From the NCBI RefSeq assembly GCF_002234675.1, contig NC_019864.2:19284582-19348581 (forward strand): 64,000 nucleotides of DNA, given 5' to 3'. How positions within the stretch are numbered: position 1 is the first letter of the stretch; the number at the start of each line of letters is the position of its first letter. A model generated the notes under the pieces. That model did no database searches and had not been told where the DNA came from. It worked only from the letters and a program-made list of their open reading frames with translations. Shown piece after piece: positions 40,280 to 53,381 of the stretch. Source of the stretch: Oryzias latipes (lineage: Eukaryota; Chordata; Actinopteri; Beloniformes; Adrianichthyidae). The translations under genes and the position numbers were made by a program.

Positions 40280-40400
40280 CCTTTAAGCCATAACCTCAAA
40301 AGGGACCACCTATGAACTCAAGGACGGTAAATTCGGCGACCGAAGGCGTCAAGTCACCCAGAGAGGAGGCCCATAGTTGCCAATTCATGACTGCGTTGTT
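40280..40400 (-). promoter_or_regulatory. Possible non-coding first exon and promoter of ppp6r2
   Basis: A consensus donor on the minus strand at about 40280 could splice to the acceptor at 39089, just above the ppp6r2 ATG. The surrounding sequence has several CpGs. This is an inference from splice signals only. Confidence 0.35.
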
Positions 40401-41598
40401 AGCTTAACGACACTACCGAAAAGCAGTGCAATGTCATTTAGGGTCTTGACACTGAGCTATATTTACACAGACAGACTCTTCCACAAAATGATTCATACAG
40501 ATCTTGTAGTAAGAAAACAAATAAATAAAATACAGTTAATTTACTATCAACAGTTTAGTAGCGAATATCCTGTAAACGTTGATATTTATTTTCCGTCGCC
40601 AGGGGCGTTGCTAGGGACGACGCTTCACTGAGGCGGCCCTGCCCTCCTCAATGAAAACGGTTTCCTCTTGTTTTGCATGATGCATACTCTGGTCAAATTA
40701 ATTTTACATTTAAGAGAAATAAATAAAAAAGTGTTAAATATGAAGGTAAAAAATAGTTAAAGCTTAAGCCACATCACATTCTGTACAAGGCAATTACATT
40801 ATTGTAATTTAATCCAAAGACTTTTTTTCCTACCGACATTTATATTTGAAATGAAAATGTGTCTGGAATCAAGGAAATTCTGTGAACAATTTAGCATATT
40901 TTTCTATATTTGTCCTTCTTGCTTTACTGCTTTATTCTTGTTTCATAAGTGGCTAATAGTTCTGCGAGAAAAACAATGGCTGTTTTGTTACACTGTACGT
41001 TGTAATGTAAAATTTAGAGGGAAAACAGCCTATAAAAGGACATGTGTATTTATTTTGTTGTCACCAAAATACTTTTTATTTAAAGTTATTTATGATTTTC
41101 TGAATACCCTTAGTACAAGTATAGCAAACATGCAACAAACCATGTATGTATAGTGTAGGAAATACTAACTGAATACTTCCTTAGTCTAATTGCAACATTT
41201 TTAAGTTCACAATATGTAGATAGTATATAAAACGTAAACTTACTGCCTCAATTTTTATACCCACTTGTAATAATTATAGCTAATAAACCACTTTTAGACT
41301 ACTTTTTGCCAAGGGTATCTTGTGTCTTTCAAATTCATTAAGATGTGTCAAGAGATCCCCTTTGATATCTGCTATCTCTTGGATTGAAAAAGCTACTGCA
41401 ATAAACCTGTGAGTTTCTATACAAGAGAAGGGATTGCAATTTGACGGTAAAATCATTAGAAACCCATTGTTTAAAATTATTATTATTGTTTAAAATTAAA
41501 ACCTATCATATAAAGAGTTGATTAGTTCATATTGTAACCTGCAAGTCTTAAGCTGAAGTTACTCTCTGGAGTAATGTTGAAGGGTTAGACCCTGTCAA

Positions 41599-41600
<2 letters not shown>

Positions 41601-41668
<68 letters not shown>
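41601..41668. repeat. (TAA)n microsatellite
   Basis: An uninterrupted trinucleotide run of about 68 bases lies 530 bases upstream of the dnaja2 start codon. Confidence 0.95.
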
Positions 41669-42202
41669 GGTAAAATCTTTAAAGGTTACAGAGCCTTTCT
41701 GGATGAAAAAGGTAGGGTTTTTCATTGCTGGTTTGAATTTTATGGCCAATACCAACAACACTAGTGAGACTTATTGGCAGAAATGAATTATGAATTTTTT
41801 TATGCTAATACCAATCAGCCAAAATTTAATATGGTGTGGATCTCATCCATAAAAAATATTACGTTTTAAAAAAACAAAAGGACTAGAATTACTGTTATTT
41901 TATAATAACAAAACTGCTCAAGTGAAAGTAAATTGCTTGATTTGGAAGGACTACTTTGAGCAATTTGTACAAAATTATTTGTTATTTTAAAACTGTATAC
42001 AACCCATCTGCACCTGATATAAATTCATGTGCCATCAACATTGTTTTTGATGGCGATTACCATGACTGTGCAATGAGTTTGTTTTTATAAGTTCGGTGTT
42101 GGGTCCGGCAGAAACTTGGACAGCCCCTACCGGTGAACCGTTTCGCTCCGCTCACTTTATGAGCCTCCGCAGAACGACTTTTCCTAGCAGCCGGTTAGCA
42201 TC

Positions 42203-45200
42203 ATGGCGAGCGTTGCCGACACGAAGTTATACGACATCCTTGGAGTATCACCTTCTGCCTCCGAGAATGAGCTAAAAAAGGTGGGTACTTTAACACATTG
42301 AAGAACGGTTCATGAATGTTTTATGGGAATTAAGGGAGCGAGAGGTCAGGAGTGTTATGTGGCCTAAAAACAAGCTAATGGATGATGGGAGCTAGCTTAG
42401 TTTAGTGACAGGACTATGGGCTTGCTAGCACGCTATTTGACTCAAATATTTAGTGTCAGCGCGATTTATGATCAGCCGAGGCAGCATGTGGGGCTGATAT
42501 TGTGTTTGTAAAAGCTATAATTTATAGATATTTGACACGAACGAAGATAGTTCGCTTTAGAACATCAAGTGACCAGGACGAGTGCGGGAGGTTGCCGGCT
42601 ATTTAGGCTAGGTGACACATTTTCAGCTAATAGCCTCCATCAACACTGTAACGAGGCAACGCTGACTGCGCAGGTGACCTCGTTACTTTTAATTAAGAGA
42701 GTACTGCGTTATCATCGATAGGTGTCCTTAAACGGGAAAACTAAAGCTCGGCCTAACGGTGGGATAATGTGGCTCGAGCCAATAAACGTATGCACAAGAC
42801 AAGTGAGTGACAAGTTGTTAAGTAAAATAAGAAACATATCTTCCTATTATAATATTAGTACGCGTCCCACATGAATTTCATATGGGGGTGTGCTGTGGAA
42901 CTATTCATTATGTACTTTAGGAAGTGACGTTTTTAAAATTAAAAATTCCCCCTTGGGGTTTTCTTCTAAACCAAAGGTTCAAGTATCAGAGGTTTCCACT
43001 TTAAATGCCATCTGTCAATCGAAAATAGGAAAAACACCATACATTTTTCCTGCTTTTCTGTGGCTTCTAAAGCAGATTCTTTAGAACAAAACTCTAATTT
43101 TGTTGAATACCACTAATTCAATGAGGAGCTAGCAATTCCACATTATTGGTGCATTACATCTACTGAGAAGTAAAAAGCTTTCAAAAAGGAATGTCCTAAA
43201 ATTTTACTTTTTGAAAGATGGTTCTAAAGTATACATGAAAGTTATTTTATCTTCAACTATTAACCCAAAATATTTCAACTAAATATTGTCACAGATTATT
43301 ACTTTTTAAAATCCATTTTTGAGAAAGAAATCAAATTATTTTAAATTTTCCCCATTTAGAAGTAAATATATATTTTAAAATGAAGGATGTTGTTATTTAG
43401 GGTTATGTTGATAACATTGCTGGAGAGAAACATTCAGGTTAAATGAAGCTTAGAATTATATATTACATTTTAACAAGAAATGTACAGGAAATAAACATTT
43501 ATGGTAAAGGATACCAAAAAAGATCAAAAGGTCTTTATTTCTTGGCTTTAATTTTCATAAAAGATGTCTGTCATTTTTAATATATTTTTTTAAACCTTCT
43601 CTTTGTAATTTTATCAAACCTTTGTGGTAAATAAATATATTCATAACTAAGCAAAGTAAATGAAGTTTGAAGTAATCTTGTTGTGGGCAAAACAAAAAAA
43701 AGAGAAACTGCAGCTAAACCTTTTTTAAATCTGTGTACATCTTTGCAGCAGGTGTATAATGCTACGCATGAGGGAAATAAAGTAAATGCTCCCTTTTTTC
43801 TTTTAAGTTTTTATAATCTCATTTGTACGTTTGGTTTTAAAGATGATAGTGGTGTTTGTGCACTTGTGTTTTTTGTTAGTTTTATTTATTCTTTTTTTAA
43901 GTTTTGGTGATTTAAGATATGTTTACTTATGTTGTTGCTTGGAGACCATAACTGTTAGGCCCAGTTATGGCTATACAATTGCCTGCTGTTCTAACTATTT
44001 ATTACAGGAGTCATCAAAGATGGGACCCATTCATGATATATATATATATTTTTTTTTTTGGATTTGTGACTCATTTCAGGCATACCGCAAACTGGCAAAA
44101 GAGTACCATCCTGACAAGAATCCTGAAGCTGGGGACAAGGTAGGATGAGCAAAAGTGGAGCACTTTGTTTTTATTAGAACTGAAGTTCACGTTCCGAATT
44201 CCTGTTCTACACTACTTCAAGCTTTTGGTGATTTATTCCTGACTACCTCATTCTCTCCTCAGTTTAAAGAAATAAGTTTTGCCTATGAGGTGTTGACAAA
44301 CCCAGAGAAAAAGGAGCTTTACGACCGTTATGGCGAACAAGGGCTGCGAGAGGGAGGAGGCGGAGGGCCAGGGATGGAGGACATCTTCTCTCACATTTTC
44401 GGCGGTGGGCTCTTTGGGTTCATGGGTGGACAAAGCAGAGGACGCAATGGAGGAAAGAGGAGAGGAGACGATATGATACACCCTCTGAAGTAAACACAGT
44501 GTACAACATGCTTTACATACTGGTTCAAACATAAAAACTTGTTCATAAAAACATTTTTGTCCCACAGAGTGTCTCTTGAAGACTTGTACAATGGAAAAAC
44601 CACAAAACTGCAGCTCAGTAAGAATGTGTTGTGTAGTGCCTGCAATGGGTAAGTTGGCACTTTACTTGCTTTTGCTTCAAAATATAAAAACTTTCATGAA
44701 ATTTCCTATCCAAATAACTTCTAAAAAAAATTTCGGTGTTGATGTTTTTATGCCATTGCCTTAACCTGAAGCGTTTTCCTTGTAGTCAAGGAGGTAAAGC
44801 TGGAGCGGTGCAGAAGTGTGTGGCCTGCAGAGGAAGAGGAATGAGAATCATGATCAGACAGCTGGCTCCTGGGATGGTTCAGCAGATGCAGTCGGTGTGC
44901 ACAGACTGCAGCGGAGAGGGTAATTCATTCTACATAGCCAAGTCTTTGCTTCCAAAACAAACGATGTACAATCAGAAAAAAGAAACCCCCCTTTCTGAAA
45001 GGTTTCGAAATGATTGTCGTCCTGTCCAGGTGAGGTGATAAACGAGAAAGATCGCTGCAAAAAGTGCGAGGGCCAAAAGGTGTGCAAGGACACAAAACTT
45101 CTGGAGGTTCATGTGGACAAAGGCATGAAGCATGGGCAGAAGATCACATTTTCTGGAGAAGCTGACCAAGCACCAGGCGTTGAACCTGGAGACATAGTTC

Positions 45201-46154
45201 TGGTGCTTCAAGAGAAAGAGCATGAGGTACTGTTAGAGCAGAGGTTGAAAAACTGATCAATACATAAAGTGCTCAGTGAAAACTATTTTACTATTGTTTA
45301 CTGTAATCATCCTGGGTCTTTGGAGGAAAGTAACCAATAGTTTATTTGAACACAGGACTTCCGGCGTGAAGGCAGTGATCTTCACATGGTCCACCGCATT
45401 GGTCTGGTTGAGGCTCTCTGTGGATTCCAAATGACTGTCACACACCTGGATGGACGTCAGCTGCTTATTAAATACCCCCCAGGGAAGGTCATCGAGCCAG
45501 GTAAACTTCCATTTGTCCAATTAAAAAGAAAAAGGTTTGAATATTGCTGTTGAAAACTGAGAAATGATGATTTTATTTTTTAAGGCAGATTTAGGTGTGG
45601 GTTTTGTGTATATTTGTAATTTTAAAATATAAGATTCTTTTCTAAAAGTTGCTTCTCATTTGCAACATTTATTCAATGCTTAGACATATTTTCTCCTATA
45701 AATGTTGAGGACGTTTGCTATAAATCCTCTTCTGTGTGCATGTCAGGCTGTATTCGAGTGGTGAAAGGAGAGGGGATGCCTCAGTACAGAAATCCATTCG
45801 AGAAGGGCGATCTTTACATCAAGTTTGACGTCCAGTTTCCTGAAAACAACTGGATCAGTCCCGACAAGCTGAACGTGAGTTTTAGCAGATCTACGATGCG
45901 CTTTTTTCAAGGTGTTTGTCTTTTTCTTTTTTTTTTTAATGTACCGTCGGATTTGTTTCTTTAAGGACCTGGAATGTTTGCTTCCTGCTCGTGCTGACGA
46001 CCCCATCATTGCAGCAGACGCAGAGGAAGTTGACTTGACTGAGTTTGAACGGAGTCAAGGCTTTGGAAGTGGAGCCAGAAGAGAGGCGTATAATGATAGC
46101 TCTGATGAGGAAGGGGGTCACCATGGCCCCGGGGTGCAGTGTGCACACCAATAG
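42203..46154 (+). CDS. dnaja2: DnaJ homolog subfamily A member 2 (type I Hsp40)
   Basis: DNAJA2 is a cytosolic Hsp70 co-chaperone that delivers substrates and stimulates the Hsp70 ATPase. Nine exons: 42203-42280, 44080-44139, 44263-44489, 44568-44648, 44786-44919, 45030-45226, 45356-45500, 45747-45874 and 45966-46154. Phases agree and the product is 412 residues, the human length as I recall it. In order it has a J domain starting [11 protein letters not shown] with the HPD in [13 protein letters not shown], a Gly/Phe segment ([17 protein letters not shown]), and four zinc-binding repeats ([32 protein letters not shown]). Two substrate-binding barrels follow, with [10 protein letters not shown] and [19 protein letters not shown]. 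The C terminus CAHQ is a CaaX farnesylation motif. The fourth zinc repeat ends QK, not GxG, as in other family members. Intron 1 is 1.8 kb. The a/b copy is not resolved. Confidence 0.97.
42281..44079 (+). other. dnaja2 intron 1
   Basis: A 1.8 kb intron between the first exon, which ends inside the J domain, and the HPD exon. Its first 500 bases are less AT-rich and probably belong to the promoter-proximal region. No embedded gene or element was recognised. Confidence 0.6.
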
Positions 46155-47668
46155 ACTCATACACAGACTTGCACACATAAACAAAAGCTAAATCAGACAC
46201 ACGCAGCCCTCCGTTTCCATTGCTAAATCAAGACTTGTTGCGTATAGATTCAGATTTCTTTTCTCTGATGAGTCCAGTGAAAAAAAGAAATGCAATCATC
46301 CTCCTTCCTCAGCTCTATGGTGCCCCCAAGTCAAAGAGATCCCAGATGTGCGGTGGCCGTTTTGTGTTATTGGACATCAGTGTTCATCAATTTCTCCAGC
46401 AAGAAGAGTTAAGTTGTGAGATGTTCACTGGCTCTGCATCGCTTGGGCATCCTTGTTCTCGTTTTAAGCTTTTTATGTTTTACTGTGGGGAAAACAACAG
46501 TCTAGTGTACAAAATGCACATATTGTGAAGTATCCTGTAAAACGTGTAGTTTAGTCAATCACATACAAGCGCATGTTCGTTCTTGCTGAAGATTTTGATC
46601 AGTTAGATTCAAGCTCCAGAAACTTTCAAATGAAGTCTGACACCGCAGCTGTTAAAATGCAGAGTTCTACTGCTGCAAGAACTGGTCTATTAACACATTT
46701 GGAAAGAACACTCGAGGTTAAAACTCCCATCTTAGAGAAAACTTGATTCATTGATTTGCAGGGAATGCTTTTGTTCCGAGCTGTGAGGTCCATTAAAAAT
46801 GAGTGTACCACCGGCCAGATAAATCACTACGTTTATTTTTGTTGTCTGAAATTCCTTGGTGTGAATGTTGTTGTGTTCTGAAACTGCAAACCTTACAGTT
46901 CTGTACTCGTGTTTGTGTGCAGTGCAGTGGCTCACTGTGTTGGCGAGCTGCTGTGGAATGTTCCAGCTTCTTAGGGTGGTAGGTATTCCTGTTTTGCATT
47001 GAGCTGCAGTGCGATTGGACACCAAATATGGTTATTTAAAGAATGTTTTTATTTACTCAGAAGAATCAGATATAGAAACTTTTTCTCTAATTACCTGAAA
47101 TTTGGGGAGGAAAGGGGGGGTCCTGCTGTCCTGCAGTTCTGCAGGGAAAACTATGTATCATACACATATTCCTGTTGCAGAGTTGCTAGTCAAACATGCC
47201 CCCCCCCCCTGTAATATTGGAATTTTCCTATCTCAAAATACCTGTAAATAAACCCGGTCCCCGTGCATTAAACCAACAGCTGTGTTATCCTGTTCTCGTA
47301 TGCGAGCAGCAACAGTCAACATGAAGTAAGGATAGTGGAGTCACTGTTTACATGCACCTCTGAATTTCATTGTTTCTGTAAATATGGCCACAAGGGCAAA
47401 AGTCCACATGGTTTAAGGGGGGGTTCCTTGTCAAATTACATAATTGTTGATGCTTATGGTTGTCAAAATGTATAATAAACGACTACAAATTAACAGAAAT
47501 TTGCCTTACAACAATATTTATCTTGTACTGTTAATAATTTTCCTGGTGGAAGCCAAAAAAATAGTTGGATTTCAAATCATTGAAATGTTGCGTTAGTGGA
47601 AAGATGTAGCTCTGGCTATGTGTAGGACTACTCATGAGTCTGTAAAGCACATTTTTACACTGGAAAAG

Positions 47669-47674
47669 AATAAA
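47669..47674 (+). terminator. Most distal candidate dnaja2 polyadenylation signal
   Basis: AATAAA in an A-rich context about 1.5 kb past the stop. Upstream signals near 47246 and 47473 are equally canonical, so alternative 3' ends are likely. Confidence 0.4.
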
Positions 47675-48041
47675 GATTAGGTTGGGATTTGAGATATTTT
47701 GCTTTAAGAGGAAAAAATGCTTTAAGTCGAACTTTAATCCAGCAAGGAGCTTACAACTCGACAGGGGAAGAAAAAAGTTATGAAGCGTGATGAGCCAAAA
47801 TTACACAATTCCATATCAATGGAAGGGATCAAAAATCTTGGGTCTAATTCAAAACTCCAAGTCCAGCTTCAATACAATGTTTGGTTTTTCAGGTATAAGT
47901 TTTAAAGGTAGTGTTTGCACCTACAGATTTGAGGTCATGGTGATAAAAATGATACGTTTTTGACCTAATAAAGTATTCTTAAAGCAAAATCGCAGTGTAA
48001 AAGCTAAGTTTCATTTAACCGTTTTGTAAAGCTTTTTGATC

Positions 48042-48110
48042 CCTTTTGGGGTCACAGGGTTGCTGGAGCCTATCCCACCCACTGTTGGGTGGAGAGTTCA
48101 CCCTTATTTC
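48042..48110 (+). repeat. Fragment of a dispersed fish repeat
   Basis: The run ttgctggagcctatcccacc in a setting of gggtcac and ggtggagagttcaccc is a motif common in teleost interspersed repeats. I recognise it from general knowledge of fish genomic sequence and cannot assign the family. Confidence 0.5.
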
Positions 48111-48383
48111 TACAGAAGCTGTAACATCGTAGTATAAAATAAGAGGTGTTACCGTCTTCCACCCTCCTTAAAGCCATGTATCCATGACCAAAAACAGAAA
48201 AGTTGGTGGCATGCAATACATTTTGTTGTAAAAGCATCTATTTTTGAAATGACTTTGATTGTGATTACATTTTTACCATAAAATAAGTAGACCGTTTAGT
48301 TGTGTGCACATTAACAGTAACACAGGAACTATTGTATGAAATCAGGACCAAAAACGTTCTTGGCTTCAAACACTTGGAGCATT

Positions 48384-51300
48384 TTAGTCACTTCCGCTCT
48401 CTATGTCGTTGTGATGAGCCACTGGAGCCAGCAGTTCCTTAAATCCTGCGGTATTCCTAAGGGATAAACAATGCCGATTTCTTGTTGGTCAGCGTTACAT
48501 TTTCAGCATCCTGATGAGGTCGAAGCCATTCTGTTTACCTGTCCCTTTTGGACTGCATGATGCTGGAGCGCTCTCTTCTAACCTGCTCCAGTCGCTCTCG
48601 AACAGCAGCTTTCTGCTGGATCTTGTCTTTCTGTAACACAAATACTGTAAAGGCAACGGTCGCCGTCACACCTTTATGTTGGTCACCTTCTGGTTTACCT
48701 TTGGCAGATCTTGGGTAAGATGCTTCAGTCGGTCTGTGTGCTTAATGCCCTGCAGATCTCCCTCCGCCTTTCTGTTCTGGATGATGGACAGGCGCTCCTG
48801 AACCTGAAAAAATGATGAAACTGAATACACCTTTGGCTCTGATCACTCTTACATTTCTCTGTTGGTTTTTCTCACCCTCAGCAACTGTCTCTCTCTGTCT
48901 CTCTGCTGCTTTTGCTCCACTTTTCTTTGTATGTCCACCAGGTTGCGCATGGTTTTCTCCCTCTCCATTACAGACACTGGCTCTGTCATTCGCTCCTTCT
49001 CCACCAGAGTCGGTTCCTTCACAGAGTTGCTCACTGAGAGCATGCATTCAGTCTGGTTCATAAAATATCTGGTTAGATCTTAGACTGACAACCGGTTCAT
49101 GAAAATTGACATGCTCTTACCACTGATTCTTGGTGAAGCATCTCCTCACAGTCAGAGGGTTCAGGCTCTCTGAGATCGCCCTCTTCAGACTTGGTTTCAG
49201 TTTGACACATTTCTACTGCACTCATCTCTCTGCCAGAATCGGCGACGGGATTGGATCTTCCAGAGTCAAGTTCATCAGCATCTCCAGAAAGTCCAGGCTG
49301 CATATCCTGGAAGTTCTCCTCTTCTGTTGGACTCATTTTCTGGTCTTTTTCAGATGTGTTTTCTCCCTCGACTGCTTGATCTGCCGTTTGTCTCTTTTAG
49401 AAACAATGAAAAAGTTAGAGGATATAAAATAAAATAAAAAGAGACCTGTACACTGATGTGCTACCTGCTCTTCTGTTGTGGCTTGCTCTGCAGACTGTGC
49501 AGAGACGCATTGAGCCAAAGTGGACTTCTGCTCCTCCACATCTATTTGTGGGACTGCTTTCCTGGATTGTGCAGGCAGGATTGGAGTCATCTCACTGCCC
49601 TGAACATCTGGACTCTGTCCCGAACCCACATTTGCAGCATCTACTTGGCAATCTGTGTCACAGTCAGTTGGTTTGCTCCAAGCAAGCGGGATCAGAGACT
49701 CCTGCTTCTCATAGCTGTCAGGAGTCCCTGTTGCACTGCTCTCTCCATTATAAGCTCCTTCTACAGTGGAGCCATCAGGAGTCAAGCCCTGCACATCTGA
49801 TGCACTTGAAATTTCCAAGTAGGGTAGATCCTCAATGACAGCTCCACAACCTGCAGAAATGAGCAAACTATATTATATTGATACTTCAGAATTGTTAATT
49901 CTGTCTTGATAAAAGCTAGGAACCGGATAATGATAAATCATGTAATAAAATGGTTACGTATGACAGGGTGGGATTATATAAATTCGCTTCCCCCCACTCC
50001 CTTTCAAGTAATTTTTATTAATATGTCTAATTATCCTCAGTTTGGTAGTTCATTGTATGAATGCATAACTGATGATTGTATTGTTTTTGTGTATTATTCT
50101 TATTTGATTGCTTGAAATAAACCATTCAAAAAAATAAAAATAAAAAATATTACTTCCAGCTGTGCAATTTGGACTTGTTCTCTTTCATTGTCAGCAATAC
50201 CTGAACAAAGTTCCTTTTTGTCCTCTGCAGTTAGGACTTCTTGGAGTTCACTGCTGGCACTTTTAATCGCATCAGTTCCTGGAGCCTCAGCTGATGCCCC
50301 GCTGATGTGCTCTTCATCGGATCTGCATAAAGACTGAGGCCTGCTCTGGTCTCTGTTGTCAGGCAGTTTTGGATCAGGAAACAGCTTCCAGTCTGTGCTT
50401 AGGAGCTGAAGCAGGCCGCTAAAGCGCTGTGTTTGAATTTCATCGATGTATTTATCCCGCAGAGCATAGATGCAATTGAGATTCTGACAGACACACAGCA
50501 TGTAGGGTTAAAAAAATGCACACGTCTACTGTGATGGTGCTTTTGCCTCTATGACATTCTCCTCTCTGCTCACCTTTTCTGCCAGGGCTTCCAGTAAAAT
50601 CAAAGCTTGGACTTCTTGAAGCTCTATTAGATGGATCAACATAGGCGGAGCACAATCTTGAGGTCGAAATGATGGCTGTTGTCCTTGCACTCCTGATAGA
50701 GTCTGCAGCTGAGCATGGATTTGTTTTAGCCCTTTTAAACACTCGTCTCTCAAATTAACCTGCTCGCTGTCTGATGCTGTTAAAAGGGAGACAACAAATT
50801 GCTGAAATAAAAGGAATGAACTAGAAGGAAGTTCTAAGTAAAGGCTGACAAAAAACTTACTTCCCTTTGAAAGCACTTTGCAATCTGACCCCTGTGATTC
50901 CTCCTGGCAGATTTCATGTATTATTCGGATCAAGCGCTTTCTTTCTTGCTCCTGACTAAGCACCAAAAGCTGCAGTGCTGCCTTCTAAAAATGTGTAGCA
51001 TGTTAGAAAATACTGCGTCGTTCCCCTTCATTTTATCTTAATGTTTAAAATTGATAAATGTCTGCCATTCAGGATGAATCTACTTGACCTGCTGTAATGT
51101 TTTGAGGTCCTCTTTTTCCCCCTGTTCCTCTTCTTCTTCATCGTCAAGCCACAGAGCCACCTGCTCTGCTATGCATGGACTTCTCATCTTTGGCCTGAAC
51201 ATATTAATAAATAATAAATAAAGACCTCAAACCTAAAGATTGCAAACTCTTTATTATCATTATTATCATTATTATTGTTTCCTGGTTCACCCACCATGTT

Positions 51301-53381
51301 TCCCAGGACTGCTGGGCAGCTAGAAGACAGCTGTAGGACATGTTCTCCCTCCGGGCTTTAAGAGTTGCCAGCCTGATGTGAAGACACACGAGGACCGGAT
51401 CCTCACTGCACCATCTGGAATTTAAAAAAAGGTCCATCAATGTCAAAAAGGTCCTGATGTTATTGTTGGAGTCACTCACATGCCACTCTGGTGTGTTTTC
51501 AGTATTTGTTTTTTCTATTTACCTCTGGGTTAAGTTGGTCACCATGTGCTGTTCTTGCTGACAAAGAATCTGTATCTTGTTCAGGAGAGAAACAGCAGTC
51601 CAGGACTGCACTGTGGACCTGCTGCCGCTTTGTTCTGATGCACCCAGACAGGCTCTGATGGAGGAACAGAACCCCCACCTTTAAAATGATTTGACATTTT
51701 ACATGAGTTCGATGAGCTGTCGCTGGACGTTTAGTCTTATTATTTAGGATCTAAACTACTTTGGTTATATTTATTTGCTTCCATTCATACAGCTTCTGAA
51801 CCTTCTGATAATAATAAATTATCGAGGTATCCAGACATTAAAAAAAGGAAGAAAAATCTACCTTTTTTCCTGTTTTTTTTTTTAATTGGTTGTGGTGACA
51901 ATTTTACATCAGATTTGAGTGTTGGTCTATTTTGTTTTAACCATTTTTATATAAGTATAAGTATAATGATTTGTGCTTGCTCATGTGAGTTACTTGTACA
52001 TCTTGAATGCTCCAGGCAGCATTGCCAAACAAATCATGTCAGCAGACTCCAGCGCTTCTTCTGCAAGCTCCTCCAGCCTCTCCACTTCCTTCTGCTTTTC
52101 CCACAGAGGCAGCTCTTCCCAAATATTGCTTGCTGAGAATCAACCACAAGGAAAAACGAAACAGGAACCCCTCTGGGTCTCAAGGAGTTAAGATGACATT
52201 TTTGTAACAGGTCAGAACAACATGCCCTTACTATGATGCTCCTGGAGCATTTCTCTGAAAAGCAATTGCTTCACCACATCATACTTCACTTCCACCAAGA
52301 GGAGGACATCGGACAAAGTGACACAACCCCACGACTGAGCTCTGGAACCTGTGTTCTGGGCCTGCCAGGGAGGGGGCAGCATGCTTTTCACACCCTCTGA
52401 TGCCAATCTGTGAAGGAAAAGATTGACATGACGGTTGTCATTTATTTTCTGTAGAGACGGCAGATTTGAAAACTCTAAAAAAATCAGGATGTAAAAATCA
52501 GTTTACACTTGGGAATTTGTTACCAAAAGTAAATGTTTAATAAAAGTCCTTGAATATATTTAATATTTTAAATATGCAACAACAGTCTCACCTGGCCCAG
52601 CACTGCCTGGCTGTTTTTTTCAGTCTCTTTAAACTTGTATGTCTGTCACTGAACTCCTGTCTGCCTGCCACTCTCCTCATCTGTTCCTTGGAAGCAAAAC
52701 AAGGATCACTTTCTATATGTTCCTGCAGGACATTCATGTATTCTTCCTAAAGAACGTACCTCAGGGCAGTCCTGTATCTGCAAAACTCCTGACTCTGAGT
52801 TGTAAGCATGTGTGGGATCTGTGCTTTGTTCTGTGTAATCCATCATATGATGACGGTTGCTGGAATTTAGGAGCTGAAAGTCCCAGTGAAACTAAAGAAA
52901 ATAACATTTGCTATAACAAGTCACACCAATGGTTAAAAGATTCTGCCATAAATTTCATGAGAATTTGTATATTTCCACCATTTCCTTCTTTTCCCTCTCC
53001 TTTTCCATTTCCACGAGAACATCCAAAACATTTCCATCAGCACAGGCCCAGCAGTCGTTGTGTCCTGCAACCTGAAACATAATGTGACCACATACAATTA
53101 TTATCACAAATTCATTCTTAATGAAAAGAAGAAGATTAATTAAATGAGATTACTGCCTTCTTCATGGCTGCATTTGCTTCGGTGGAGTTGGAGGGAACAT
53201 GAAACACTTTGCTGAAGAGAAGACTGACATCCTCAGAGGAAAACTCTACTCCTGCAGGCTTACCCAGCAGCTGGTGCAGCGTCGCAATGCAGTCCTGAAG
53301 CCCAGAGCAAGCACTTCTCCTTCAGCTTTTGACACAGACATGAAAAAAACACACAACAAGAAAACACCTTACCTGCGCCAT
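48384..53381 (-). CDS. Unrecognised 972-residue multi-exon protein with charged coiled-coil C terminus
   Basis: I do not recognise the family. Nineteen exons, from the start: 53381-53373, 53294-53154, 53071-52979, 52891-52760, 52746-52592, 52407-52232, 52132-51994, 51654-51523, 51414-51295, 51194-51089, 50984-50861, 50776-50574, 50483-50201, 49850-49465, 49393-49121, 49052-48876, 48803-48699, 48630-48539 and 48456-48384. All are GT-AG and in phase. The first 47-residue exon has a helical look (DCIATLHQLL). Helical charged stretches include WEKQKEVERLEELAEEALES and LSQEQERKRLIRIIHEI. The middle (exons 13-15) is low-complexity and Ser/Glu-rich. The C terminus is basic coiled-coil (IQRKVEQKQQRDRERQLLR, KAAVRERLEQVRRERSSI), as in ciliary or centrosomal proteins, but that is only resemblance. 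The 9-base first exon encoding MAQ is tentative. The intron between exons 4 and 5 would be only 13 bases (52747-52759), which cannot be spliced. It may be a collapsed intron, a frameshift or a misread junction. Confidence 0.72.
49970..50150 (+). repeat. Probable retroelement tail in an intron of the unrecognised gene
   Basis: The block ends in gattgcttgaaataaacc followed by an A-rich tail. The same run occurs at about 16488 in the adm2 intron. The shared run with an A-rich end suggests a LINE-type 3' end inserted in plus orientation. Family and exact ends were not resolved. Confidence 0.4.

Larger units (their letters stand above)
39066..42202. other. Head-to-head promoter region of ppp6r2 and dnaja2
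   Basis: The two start codons diverge across 3.1 kb. On the minus strand there is an acceptor just upstream of the ppp6r2 ATG, with untranslated exon sequence from 39088. A strong donor (AAAG|gtaagg) at about 40280 suggests a non-coding first exon between roughly 40280 and 40400. The 39800-40320 stretch is richer in CpG than its surroundings. A (TAA)n tract lies at 41601-41668. The dnaja2 5' UTR is the GC-richer 42100-42202. No coding frame was supported. Confidence 0.5.
46155..48383. other. dnaja2 3' UTR and convergent intergenic stretch
   Basis: About 2.2 kb between two convergent stop codons. Several AATAAA signals occur on the plus strand (near 47246, 47473 and 47669), so the dnaja2 3' UTR could be 1.1-1.5 kb. 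At 48042-48110 there is a short copy of a common fish repeat containing the run ttgctggagcctatcccacc. No coding frame was supported. Confidence 0.55.

Noticed and set aside
41601-41668. CRISPR-like or tandem gene array
   Set aside because: It is a plain trinucleotide microsatellite with no spacers.
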